A DNA stretch of 64,000 bases from CAIYOL01 sp964494805 (GTDB lineage: Bacteria; Planctomycetota; Phycisphaerae; Sedimentisphaerales; Anaerobacaceae): the NCBI GenBank assembly GCA_964494805.1, contig CAZBST010000005.1:62001-126000 (forward strand), read 5' to 3'. Below, piece after piece: positions 6,811-14,371 of the stretch (the stretch's first letter is position 1; every line of letters starts with the position of its first letter). Under the pieces are notes generated by a model. That model was not told the DNA's origin. It searched no databases and saw only the letters and a list, made by a program, of their open reading frames with translations. The position numbers were made by a program, and so were the translations under genes.

Positions 6811-8844
6811 GTGGCAGGTATAGGCGACATTCGCAACATCGTTCTTTTAGGACACGGCGGCAGCGGCAAAACCTCTCTCACCGAGGCTATGCTGCACACT
6901 ACCGGTGCAACAAACCGTCTCGGCAGCGTTGATGACAAAACGAGCATCTGTGATTATTACGATGAGGAAAAGGAGCATCAGCATTCTATTACATCATCCA
7001 TTGTTCACACTAACCACGGCGGCAAGCTGCTCAATATCATCGATACGCCTGGCTATCCTGATTTCATAGGCCCGGCTATCAAGGCCATATCCGCCGCCGA
7101 AACCGCCGTAATCGTCATCGGCGCTGCAGCCGGCATCGAAACAAATACTCGCAAGCTCTTCGAATCAGCCGTAGCCGCTAATATACCGAAGGTCTTTGTC
7201 ATTAATAAAATTGACGCTGAAAATGCCGACCTTTCCGCCCTTCTCAAGGCCGTTCAGGAAACCTTCGGTTTGAAGTGTCGCTGCGCCAACCTGCCTGCCG
7301 AGGATAGGGCCTCGGTAATCGACTGCATCGAAAACAAAACCGGCCAATCACCCGTAGCCGATGTTGCCAAGGCACATACTGATTTAATAGAAAGTGTCAT
7401 TGAAGCTGACGACCAGCTTATGGAAGCCTATCTCGGCGGTGGGGAAATCTCCGCTGAGAAAATAGCTTCCGTTTTCGTAAATGCCCTCAAGGCCGGAACG
7501 ATTATTCCAATCCTTTTCACCAACGCCCGCAAAGAAATTGGAGTGACCGAGCTTCTCGATTTTATTACAAAATACATGCCCTCCCCTCTCGAGGCAGCTC
7601 CTGTTCAGCTCAGAGACGGCCAAGGCACGGTAAGTCTAAAGCCTGACCCCGCATCCCCGCTGGCTGGCCTGGTTTTCCGCATCGGCTTCGACCCGCGCTC
7701 GAATATGAAGTACTCCGCCATCCGCATCTTTAGCGGCGCGGTTAAATCGGACACTAATCTTATCCGCAATGACGAGAAAAAAGGCATCCGTGCAGGCCAT
7801 ATCTTAAAACCCCAGGGCGGCGAAAACAAAGAAATCGACACTGGCCAGGCCGGCGATATCATAACCATCGCTAAAGCCGAGGACTTCAAAATCGGAGACC
7901 TTGTCCACGACGGCAAGACGGCAGGAAAATTCGACACCCCTGCCGTGCCTGAGCCGATGTTCTCGCTGGCCCTTGTCCTGGCTACTAAAGGTGACGAGCA
8001 GAAAATCAGCTCCGCTCTTGAAAAACTATGCGAGGAAGACCCCTGCCTTAAGGTTACACGCGACCAGCAGACGAATGAATTAGTTGCCAGCGGCCTCGGC
8101 GACCTGCACCTTCGCGTAATGCTCGAAAAAATGGAAAAACGCTTCAAGCTCTCCGTAACTACGAAAGAGCCTAAAATCCCCTACCGCGAAACAATCACCA
8201 CAAAGGCCGAAGGACATTACCGCCATAAAAAGCAGACCGGCGGCGCAGGCCAGTTCGGCGAGGTTTATCTGCGCGTTGAGCCCGCCCCGCGAGGCTCAGA
8301 CCCGTCTCTGGAGTATAGCTGGGACATCTTCGGCGCCTCAATTCCGGGCCAGTTCGAGCCGGCCATTCTCAAAGGCATCAACGAGGTTATGCAGGCCGGC
8401 TACGTTGCGGGCTTTCCGATGCAGGACATAAAAGTCTCCGTCTATGACGGCAAACACCATCCCGTCGATTCGAAAGAAGTCGCTTTCCGGGCGGCTGGAA
8501 AAGGCGCGTTCATCGATGGCCTCTCGAAGGCGAAACCCGTCCTGCTTGAGCCGATTGTAAATATCGAAGTTACCGTCCCGGCTGAGAATATGGGCGATAT
8601 CACAGGCGATTTGGCCTCGAAGCGCGGCAGAGTCGTCGGCCAGGAGATGCTCGCGGGAAATTTCATCGTTATTAAGGCTGAAGTACCACTTTCCGAGGTT
8701 ACGCAGTATAACAGCCAGTTGAAAAGCGTAACCGGCGGACGAGGCAGCTATGCGATGTCGCTCAGCCGATATGAGATTGTGCCGGGTAATATCCAGCAGC
8801 AAATTGTCGCACAATACGGCAAAAAGAAAGTAGAAGAAGAATAA
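6811..8844 (+). CDS. Elongation factor G-like protein (EF-G2 type)
   Basis: A 677-aa translational GTPase. The GTG at 6811 is chosen because GGAGG lies 7 bases upstream and the following residues (AGIGDIRNIVLLGHGGSGK) match the family's N terminus; the open frame continues 45 codons further upstream without a site. The P-loop is GHGGSGKTS rather than the GHIDAGKTT of canonical EF-G, and the switch II box DTPGYPDF and NKID are present. Domains II to V follow in the usual order (domain IV GGAGQFGEVYLRVEP, and the C-terminal region SKRGRVVGQEMLAGN). This is the EF-G2 paralogue class, whose role in translocation or ribosome rescue is not settled. It is followed after 22 bases by a tiny cysteine/lysine peptide gene. 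Confidence 0.88.
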   Translation: MAGIGDIRNIVLLGHGGSGKTSLTEAMLHTTGATNRLGSVDDKTSICDYYDEEKEHQHSITSSIVHTNHGGKLLNIIDTPGYPDFIGPAIKAISAAETAVIVIGAAAGIETNTRKLFESAVAANIPKVFVINKIDAENADLSALLKAVQETFGLKCRCANLPAEDRASVIDCIENKTGQSPVADVAKAHTDLIESVIEADDQLMEAYLGGGEISAEKIASVFVNALKAGTIIPILFTNARKEIGVTELLDFITKYMPSPLEAAPVQLRDGQGTVSLKPDPASPLAGLVFRIGFDPRSNMKYSAIRIFSGAVKSDTNLIRNDEKKGIRAGHILKPQGGENKEIDTGQAGDIITIAKAEDFKIGDLVHDGKTAGKFDTPAVPEPMFSLALVLATKGDEQKISSALEKLCEEDPCLKVTRDQQTNELVASGLGDLHLRVMLEKMEKRFKLSVTTKEPKIPYRETITTKAEGHYRHKKQTGGAGQFGEVYLRVEPAPRGSDPSLEYSWDIFGASIPGQFEPAILKGINEVMQAGYVAGFPMQDIKVSVYDGKHHPVDSKEVAFRAAGKGAFIDGLSKAKPVLLEPIVNIEVTVPAENMGDITGDLASKRGRVVGQEMLAGNFIVIKAEVPLSEVTQYNSQLKSVTGGRGSYAMSLSRYEIVPGNIQQQIVAQYGKKKVEEE

Positions 8845-8866
8845 CAAGCTTTGAAAGGATAAGAAG

Positions 8867-8944
8867 ATGTGTAATACCTGTGGCTGCAGAACGGTCAAAA
8901 AAGCTAAGCCGAAGAAGAAAAAAGCAAAAGGCAAGAGAAAATAG
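8867..8944 (+). CDS. Tiny Cys/Lys-rich peptide (25 aa)
   Basis: An open frame of 26 codons, MCNTCGCRTVKKAKPKKKKA followed by five basic-rich residues and TAG. An AAAGGA stretch lies about 7 bases before the ATG. The CNTCGC start looks like a half zinc ribbon and the remainder is almost purely lysine/arginine, so the peptide could bind RNA or the ribosome. It begins 22 bases after the EF-G2 stop and is probably co-transcribed with it. The short length limits confidence, but the site, the spacing and the biased composition argue against chance. Confidence 0.5.
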   Translation: MCNTCGCRTVKKAKPKKKKAKGKRK

Positions 8945-9043
8945 TTAACTGGTTGATTGGTTAACTGGTTAATTGGTTGAGTTGTTAAAATAGGTAATTG
9001 GCTCAACAAGCTCACTATAAATAGTTCGATTTTACTCATCATA

Positions 9044-9480
9044 AATTGGGTTTGAATTGGGTTCGTTTGGGTTTGTTTTGGGTTCGTTTTTGAGCTTGGC
9101 CGTCCTAAGTTTTTGGTTATTAGTCATTGTCATTACTGCACTTACAAGCATTTTTGGCATTTCTAAAATTGGGTTCGTTTTGAACGGTTAACCGTTTTAA
9201 CTCTTTCATAGTTCATTGTTGATAAAGAATCTCCGATGGGGGTTACATACGCTGTATAAACAGCGAGGTAAAACCCCACTACAAGATTAAAACAACTAAG
9301 TCGTTTCTGACCCGGACCTGCTGGTCCCACGACCTTGTCCTGCTGGGCGATTAGGGGCGAAATTCGTCCCCTCTATAATTGGAGGAACTTGCGCGAATGG
9401 TGCGAAAAAGGTACTCGATTCTCAATGCCTGATACTCGTAACTTGTTGTGGGAAAAGGAGTAAAAAAATTTTGAGAAAAT
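9044..9480. repeat. Dispersed structured repeat A, copy 1
   Basis: About 435 bases closely matching 49925-50340. The core 9214-9287 is nearly identical in both copies and contains a nested palindrome at 9237-9278: TGGGGGTT pairs with AAACCCCA, enclosing GCTGT-ATAA-ACAGC. Two further hairpins, at 9314-9327 (GGACC-TGCT-GGTCC) and 9353-9372 (AGGGG...CCCCT), are also present in copy 2, each with one compensatory base-pair change. No coding function is seen. Confidence 0.75.
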
Positions 9481-9723
9481 GGGGTTTGTGGGTTCAACCC
9501 CCTGCGCATTTGATTGAAATAGTCAGAGTAGAAGTATATCTCTGTATGAAGAACGGCATTGTTTATTGAAGAGAGTCTATATTTTGGCACCAAGTGGGCT
9601 GTGTTCGAACCTAATGATGAACTGCTCTGGGCAAAGATTTGACTCAATATCGGTGATTTCATGCAGGGTCTCTTCCGACAGGGAGCGTTTCTATACATGA
9701 TGCTGCGGGGACTTTTAAACTTT

Positions 9724-9819
9724 TGCTGGTGCTGCCGGAGGCCGCAACGAGGAAACATACAGTAAGTATGCCAAAGGCATACGAAAAGCAGGTATCCGAG
9801 CAGAAGGCAGCACAAGCAA
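9724..9819. repeat. Dispersed inverted-repeat element B, copy 1
   Basis: A 96-bp element bounded by TTGCTGGTGCTGCC (9724-9737) and GGCAGCACAAGCAA (9806-9819), which are complementary except at one position. The interior carries smaller palindromes around GTATGCC-AAA-GGCATAC. It is highly similar to 50421-50518 and shares its architecture with 12745-12847. Confidence 0.7.
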
Positions 9820-9904
9820 GTGGGTCCCCACTAACGGCATGTGGGGATCTTCGCTTCGCTACGAGAGGACACAACAGCAAATCAATCATATTTTAACGGC
9901 AGAA

Positions 9905-10020
9905 GATATACTCTCTCGCCCTCGGTTATTCATAGAGGTGGTGCCAAAGCGGGCTGGCGATGCAGTCGCAATTTGCGGTTAAGTCATTCGCCAATTGTTT
10001 CGGGGTTTTCGAGGTTGGGG
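9905..10020. repeat. Dispersed repeat C, copy 1
   Basis: It starts GATATACTCTCTCGCCCTCG and ends GGGGTTTTCGAGGTTGGG, and matches 11749-11863 over its whole length. An internal hairpin (CAATTTGCG paired with CGCCAATTG, one mismatch) is conserved. It lies about 100 bases downstream of the TIR-like gene's stop codon. Confidence 0.7.
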
Positions 10021-10123
10021 GGAAATGGGATCTTATAATGATTTTGCAAGTATTCAACGAGCTTAAGGTAGATTTACCTGATTTGGTGGAACTTCGAATT
10101 CATGATTTTTTCTTGATATACAC

Positions 10124-11590
10124 TCAGTGGCTGCCGATGGACTGTGGATTAAGATTCTCAATCGGGTTATCAAGGTCAAAGTAAAAGGGATTACCAAATG
10201 TTCTTGCTAATCTATCCGATGTTTTTATCTCGAGCAATCTTGAACGAAATTTCTCAATAGTATCGATGCCAAAGGGTCGTAACAATTTCTTGGCGTAGCT
10301 TACGCGAACCGCCTCGACTAGATATCCAGGAGTATGGTATTCCATATAAACAGTACTCCATGCTCTCCAGTTAGTCCGACCACCTGATTCTGACTTTTCA
10401 AATTCTCCTCGTAGAAACAAGAAAAAGTCAGCGTCCATAAATTGCTGCATTGGGACAAGTTTGCCAAGGTCTTCTTTTGTATGGCGCTCTTTTAGAATAT
10501 CTGCGTGGACTGATATTCTATTAAGTTTTAAACGCTGATTTCGAAATCCTAGTAATCCAACGTCTTGGGATATGTAATCAAATGAAACCAAACCTGTGCG
10601 CCCATATTTTACGTTTTCAATATATACCCTTTCTTCAAGGATATCGGCGATTATTTCCCAACGATTTTCTCTGATAAGGAAAGAAAAAAAAGTCACAAAA
10701 AGTTCATGGCCAATAAACTTATAAAAGTCAAAATCATTTTCTGGAATTACTCCTGAGAAACCACGAGGCACATTATAATGTTCGAGAATACGCTTAAACG
10801 CTTTGAATAGGCTAAGAGCAACTTCTGAAGTATTAATGATTGCAACGACTTCAGCAAGGCGAGCAAACTCTAGAATAAGCTGTTTTGTTTTATCGAGGGC
10901 TTCAATGAATAAATCATCCCTTTCGCCATCTTTTGAGAAATCTGGTTGCAACGTCTCAATTTCGTCAGTTAGCCACTCCATAAATCGCCGGACTGACAAG
11001 ACTTGATTTGGCTGTGCATTTTCGACAGCCGCTCTTGTCTGATCTCCGATGGATAAAGAGGGAATAATTCTCTCAGGTGGTTGTATTTTTATTTGAGTCA
11101 AGATGGTTCGAAGAGCCGTATCAAGTTGAGCTTCTAGTTTTTTGCGTTCTGTTGCGCGGTTTTCATATTCCTCTGGCATATAGTAGGTGACAACTCTTTT
11201 CCTGCTTAGATCGAATGGAAGCAATTCAGGTTTCCCAAAAACGGTGTTCATTACCATAAGAATCCGCTCAGAACCAAGTGTTTTGAGTGCATATCCAAGT
11301 TCAATCAGGACATTAGGATTAGGGGTTGGGCGTGATTTTTCACCTTCGTTGATGATTGAAACATCGCATACAAAAACCTGTGATTCTTCAATCTTAGCAA
11401 AAATTGTACCTGCAATATCAGGTGACCCTGGAACTCCTGCGGTGTCGCGATCAATAACCGGCTCAACTTTGATAGAGTCATCAGCGCGGATTGATTTTGC
11501 AGTATTTTCAAGAGCCTTCTCGATAAAGCTTCTGTTGGTGGAATTAGGTAAATCGGACTGCCAAGAATAGAATATTTTATAATCCCGCAT
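10124..11590 (-). CDS. TIR-like nucleotide-binding domain protein, putative defence effector
   Basis: A 488-aa protein read from ATG 11590; an in-frame GTG three codons upstream is an alternative. The N-terminal about 150 residues (KIFYSWQSDLPNSTNR, IDRDTAGVPGSPDIAGTI, PNPNVLIELGYALKTLG) match the TIR-like nucleotide-binding domain of the CAP12/PycTIR type; E97 in NVLIELG corresponds to the glutamate of these NAD-consuming domains (family knowledge). The rest, residues about 160-488, is alpha/beta with no recognised family and may be the sensor. There is no signal peptide or clear membrane segment. The gene stands alone, is AT-rich compared with housekeeping neighbours and is bracketed by direct copies of repeat C. 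An abortive-infection role is inference. Confidence 0.7.
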   Translation of the reverse strand: MRDYKIFYSWQSDLPNSTNRSFIEKALENTAKSIRADDSIKVEPVIDRDTAGVPGSPDIAGTIFAKIEESQVFVCDVSIINEGEKSRPTPNPNVLIELGYALKTLGSERILMVMNTVFGKPELLPFDLSRKRVVTYYMPEEYENRATERKKLEAQLDTALRTILTQIKIQPPERIIPSLSIGDQTRAAVENAQPNQVLSVRRFMEWLTDEIETLQPDFSKDGERDDLFIEALDKTKQLILEFARLAEVVAIINTSEVALSLFKAFKRILEHYNVPRGFSGVIPENDFDFYKFIGHELFVTFFSFLIRENRWEIIADILEERVYIENVKYGRTGLVSFDYISQDVGLLGFRNQRLKLNRISVHADILKERHTKEDLGKLVPMQQFMDADFFLFLRGEFEKSESGGRTNWRAWSTVYMEYHTPGYLVEAVRVSYAKKLLRPFGIDTIEKFRSRLLEIKTSDRLARTFGNPFYFDLDNPIENLNPQSIGSH

Positions 11591-11912
11591 TTTACACACT
11601 TATTGCTTCTATATCTTGTTAATTTCCTTATTTAAATAATTTAGCAGATTAATCACTATATCGATATTAGTCAACTAATATCGGGCCATAATTTGAGTAC
11701 TGGCGGATGGGAAAGAGGCGAAGAAGCAATAATCTATTAAAGACAAAGGATATACTCTCTCGCCCTCGGTTATTCAGAGAAGCGGTGCCGAAGCAGGCTG
11801 GCGATGCAGTCGCAATTTGCAGTTAAGTCTTTTGCAAATTGCTTCGGGGTTTTCAGGGCTGGGAAGAATCAAAAAGAAGAGGAAAGTCAAGAGGGTAAAA
11901 AAGCGAGATTAT
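11591..11912. other. Intergenic region with repeat C copy 2
   Basis: About 320 bases. The part next to 11590 is AT-rich and should hold the promoter of the TIR-like gene. The rest is repeat C (11749-11863) and a short tail before the stop codon of the next minus-strand gene. No RNA gene was recognised. Confidence 0.6.
11749..11863. repeat. Dispersed repeat C, copy 2
   Basis: It matches 9905-10020 in the same orientation. Its inner hairpin is a perfect 9-bp inverted repeat, GCAATTTGC paired with GCAAATTGC. Together with copy 1 it flanks the TIR-like gene. Confidence 0.7.
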
Positions 11913-12500
11913 TTATTGCAAGGTGGGTGATTTTTGTTTTGTGTACTCTCTGAAATACTGAGATAAATTGATCATAATCAATCCAATAACTTGGAACATC
12001 GTTGTCCCGACAAGTACCCACATGCGAAATATCTCTGTCTTTGTAAGCTCAAGCTTCTCTTTCTTTATATCATCATAGAGTTTACTGAAGTTCTCTTCGT
12101 TTACCAGACGTCTTACTTCATTTTGCAGTTGTTCTATATCCATGTTGGCCCATTTGTTCTTTAGTTCTGCGGAAGCAACCTGACCAGTTACTGCGCTATG
12201 AAGCTTGGAGACAGTTTCTACTGCCTGCTTCACCAGTTTCGCTTCAACTAACGGGATAGCATTCTCTTTTTTTAGTAATTTTAGCAAGTGGATTTTATTT
12301 ATGATTTGTCCTTCTTTCAAATCATAACTAATAAACCATTGAAGGTTTCTGAAACGCATTTCACGATCCAACTCGAGTGTAGCAAGTTTGTTTTCGATTT
12401 GTGAAATTGTGTGGTTGCACCACGGAATGAAAGCCCCCAAAGAAAAAACCACTAGAATAAGAAGCACGCTACCGACAATCCAACATATTTTCATAATCAT
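11913..12500 (-). CDS. Uncharacterised membrane protein with coiled-coil middle
   Basis: A 195-aa protein with an N-terminal hydrophobic segment (residues 5-26, CWIVGSVLLILVVFSLGAF) and a second near the C terminus (about 159-178, VLVGTTMFQVIGLIMINL). The region between is highly charged and helical (LEREMRF-like and ELKNKWANMDIEQLQNEV stretches), suggesting a coiled coil exposed on one side of the membrane. No family was recognised. It lies between repeat C copies 2 and 3, separate from the TIR-like gene although on the same strand. A two-gene defence unit with that gene is conceivable but unsupported beyond proximity. Confidence 0.6.
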   Translation of the reverse strand: MIMKICWIVGSVLLILVVFSLGAFIPWCNHTISQIENKLATLELDREMRFRNLQWFISYDLKEGQIINKIHLLKLLKKENAIPLVEAKLVKQAVETVSKLHSAVTGQVASAELKNKWANMDIEQLQNEVRRLVNEENFSKLYDDIKKEKLELTKTEIFRMWVLVGTTMFQVIGLIMINLSQYFREYTKQKSPTLQ

Positions 12501-12744
12501 CGTTACCTAACATAATAATATAACACTTTTGTTGCCGATTTAGTCTACCAGAAAACTAGGAACAGTCATCTAAATCTACGCCACAACGGACTATCAAAAA
12601 ATAGCTCGTAAAGGAGCAACTGCTGCCAAACAGTTTTGTGTCTCGTACCTAGTGCGTAGTTTCCGCTCCCAGATGTCTCACCTTTGGAAGATAAAGTATC
12701 TTAAAGATAGGCGAAGGTCAAGGGGGATATGGATGGATTTAAGA

Positions 12745-12847
12745 TTGCTGTTGTTTCCGTAAGCCGCAATGAGGAACGTTAGTATTACGCAGTCCCACAG
12801 GACGGAGTAAAATGGAAAGAAGGCCGAACTGAAGGACACAACAGCAA
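12745..12847. repeat. Dispersed inverted-repeat element B, copy 3
   Basis: A 103-bp element bounded by TTGCTGTTGTTTCC (12745-12758) and GGACACAACAGCAA (12834-12847), complementary except for one position. Compared with the copy at 50421, two base pairs of the arm are changed on both sides (C-G to T-A and G-C to T-A), so pairing is preserved. The interior is diverged. Confidence 0.65.
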
Positions 12848-12869
12848 AACAGGTCAATAACTCTTTCGC

Positions 12870-12952
12870 ATTAAGCTACGGCTAAGAGGTGGTGTCACCA
12901 AACGCATGCTGGCGATGCACTCACTATTAGTTCGGGGTTTTCGCGGTTGGGA
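12870..12952. repeat. Dispersed repeat C, copy 3 (diverged)
   Basis: It shares GCTGGCGATGCA and CGGGGTTTTCG(A/C)GGTTGGG with copies 1 and 2, but its left half is diverged and the central hairpin is lost. It directly follows repeat B copy 3, the same B-then-C order as at 9724-10020. Confidence 0.5.
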
Positions 12953-13048
12953 AAAAATAGAAAAAGGATAAAGCCGTAACAATTCCGTAACAAGCACACT
13001 TCATAATACTCCTACGCTATAACGAGATAACTTTTGAAGGGAATATTT

Positions 13049-14371
13049 ATGAAAAAACTAATCTTACTAACAGGATTACTTTTAACGATTTTTATTGGAA
13101 CCTCACTGCAAGCACAAAACGATACCAAAGTAAACCTTAGTTTTGAGGATAAGGTAAAAAGCTGGTTAACTGAAAATAATGTACCGGCAGTTGGAATTGG
13201 TTTAATAGAAGACGGTAAAATCAAGTATGCAAAGGTATTTGGAGAACTTAAAAGAGGCACTGCGGCACCTGACGACGCTGTCTTTAATATAGCATCTATG
13301 ACTAAACCTGTTGTTACAATGCTGACATTAAAATTAGTAGAAGCAGGACAATGGGATTTGAATGAGCCGCTGTGTCATTACTGGGTTGATCCGGATATTG
13401 CTAACGACCCACGGCATAAAAAACTTACGACGCGACATGTTTTGACTCACCAAACCGGTTTCCCTAATTGGCGATGGGACAGGCCGTCCCAAAAATTAGC
13501 ATTCGATTTCGAACCAAGCACACAATATCAGTATTCCGGAGAAGGGTTTGAGTACTTAAAGAAAGCATTAGAAAAAAAATTTAACAAATCTCTGGATGAA
13601 TTATTAAACTCAATAATATTTACACCACTCGGGATGAAAAATACGGGGTACTGGGGCAAAAACGTTAATCAGCTGAATTACGCACACTTTCATGATGCAC
13701 AAGGGAATGAATGTAAATTGTCATATCCTATAAGAGTAAGCGCTGCCGACCTTTTATTTACAAGTATTGAGGACTATTGCAAATTCGAGATTGACGTAAT
13801 AAACGGGGCAGGCCTTTCTTCGAAAATTTACAACGATATGATAAGTCCCCACGTAAAAATGAGAGAACATTACGACAGAGGACTGGGCTGGGAAGTAATA
13901 AGAGATTTACCTAACGGGGAATATGCTTTGGAACACGGCGGGTCGGACCCGGGAGTAAAGACCATAGCTTTTATACTGCCAAAATCCAAACGAGGTATAG
14001 TTGTTTTGACAAATGGGGACAACGGCATGTCTGTTTATAATAACGTTGTCAGGGAATTACTTGATACAGGCAAAATTCTTATAGATTATCTTTCCAATTC
14101 CTATACTCATAAAGCTGAAACTTTACCCGATGAACTTTTGGAAAAGTATGCCGGGACCTACTCATTCTCACAAGGAAAAACACTTACAATTGTTAAAGAA
14201 AACGGTTCTTTAAAAGCTTCAGGCGGCGGATTTCCAACTATCGTATTATTTCCTGAAACAGAAAAGAAATTTTTTTCAAAGGACATAGACGTTCAATTAG
14301 AATTCGAGGGCGACTCATTTAATATAATAGCAAATGGGAAGCTTTTATTCACTTTGAAAAAGATAAAATGA
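13049..14371 (+). CDS. Secreted serine hydrolase (class C beta-lactamase-related)
   Basis: A 440-aa protein starting at ATG 13049, with GAAGGG 7-8 bases upstream; the frame is also open from a TTG at 13034. A signal peptide is clear (KKLILLTGLLLTIFIGTSLQA). The catalytic domain has the nucleophile motif SMTK (FNIASMTKPV), YSG in the YxN position and HGG near the end (LEHGGSDPG), as in esterases and D-amino peptidases of the beta-lactamase/PBP4* family. A C-terminal lipocalin-like region (PDELLEKYAGTYSFSQG) follows. It overlaps the next, related gene by ATGA, so the two are translationally coupled. The natural substrate is unknown. Confidence 0.85.
   Translation: MKKLILLTGLLLTIFIGTSLQAQNDTKVNLSFEDKVKSWLTENNVPAVGIGLIEDGKIKYAKVFGELKRGTAAPDDAVFNIASMTKPVVTMLTLKLVEAGQWDLNEPLCHYWVDPDIANDPRHKKLTTRHVLTHQTGFPNWRWDRPSQKLAFDFEPSTQYQYSGEGFEYLKKALEKKFNKSLDELLNSIIFTPLGMKNTGYWGKNVNQLNYAHFHDAQGNECKLSYPIRVSAADLLFTSIEDYCKFEIDVINGAGLSSKIYNDMISPHVKMREHYDRGLGWEVIRDLPNGEYALEHGGSDPGVKTIAFILPKSKRGIVVLTNGDNGMSVYNNVVRELLDTGKILIDYLSNSYTHKAETLPDELLEKYAGTYSFSQGKTLTIVKENGSLKASGGGFPTIVLFPETEKKFFSKDIDVQLEFEGDSFNIIANGKLLFTLKKIK

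Larger units (their letters stand above)
8945..10123. other. Gene-free accessory region filled with repeats A, B and C
   Basis: About 1.2 kb without a credible gene. From 8945 there is low-complexity GGTTAACTGGTTGATTGG-type sequence, then repeat A (9044-9480), unassigned sequence, repeat B (9724-9819), a lone right arm of repeat B (GGACACAACAGCAA, 9867-9880) and repeat C (9905-10020). Open frames on the minus strand across 9351-9889 follow the repeat sequences and were not accepted as genes. Confidence 0.7.
12501..13048. other. Intergenic region with repeats B and C
   Basis: About 550 bases between the divergent unknown membrane protein and the serine hydrolase pair. It contains repeat B copy 3 (12745-12847) and a partial repeat C (12870-12952). 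No gene is seen. Confidence 0.65.

Noticed and set aside
9351..9889. Two overlapping minus-strand open frames (154 and 76 codons)
   Set aside because: They run through repeats A and B. The similarity to a frame at 50060-50518 (peptide YAFGILTVCFLVAASGS) comes from shared noncoding repeat sequence, and no ribosome-binding site is present.
10124..12500. TIR-like gene plus adjacent membrane protein as a two-gene defence operon
   Set aside because: They are on the same strand, but a repeat C copy and about 320 bases lie between them, so co-transcription is not supported by the sequence.
9724..12952. Integron cassette array
   Set aside because: Repeats B/C separate single genes and fold as inverted repeats, but no integrase, no attC core consensus (RYYYAAC...GTTRRRY) at the ends and no uniform gene orientation were found.
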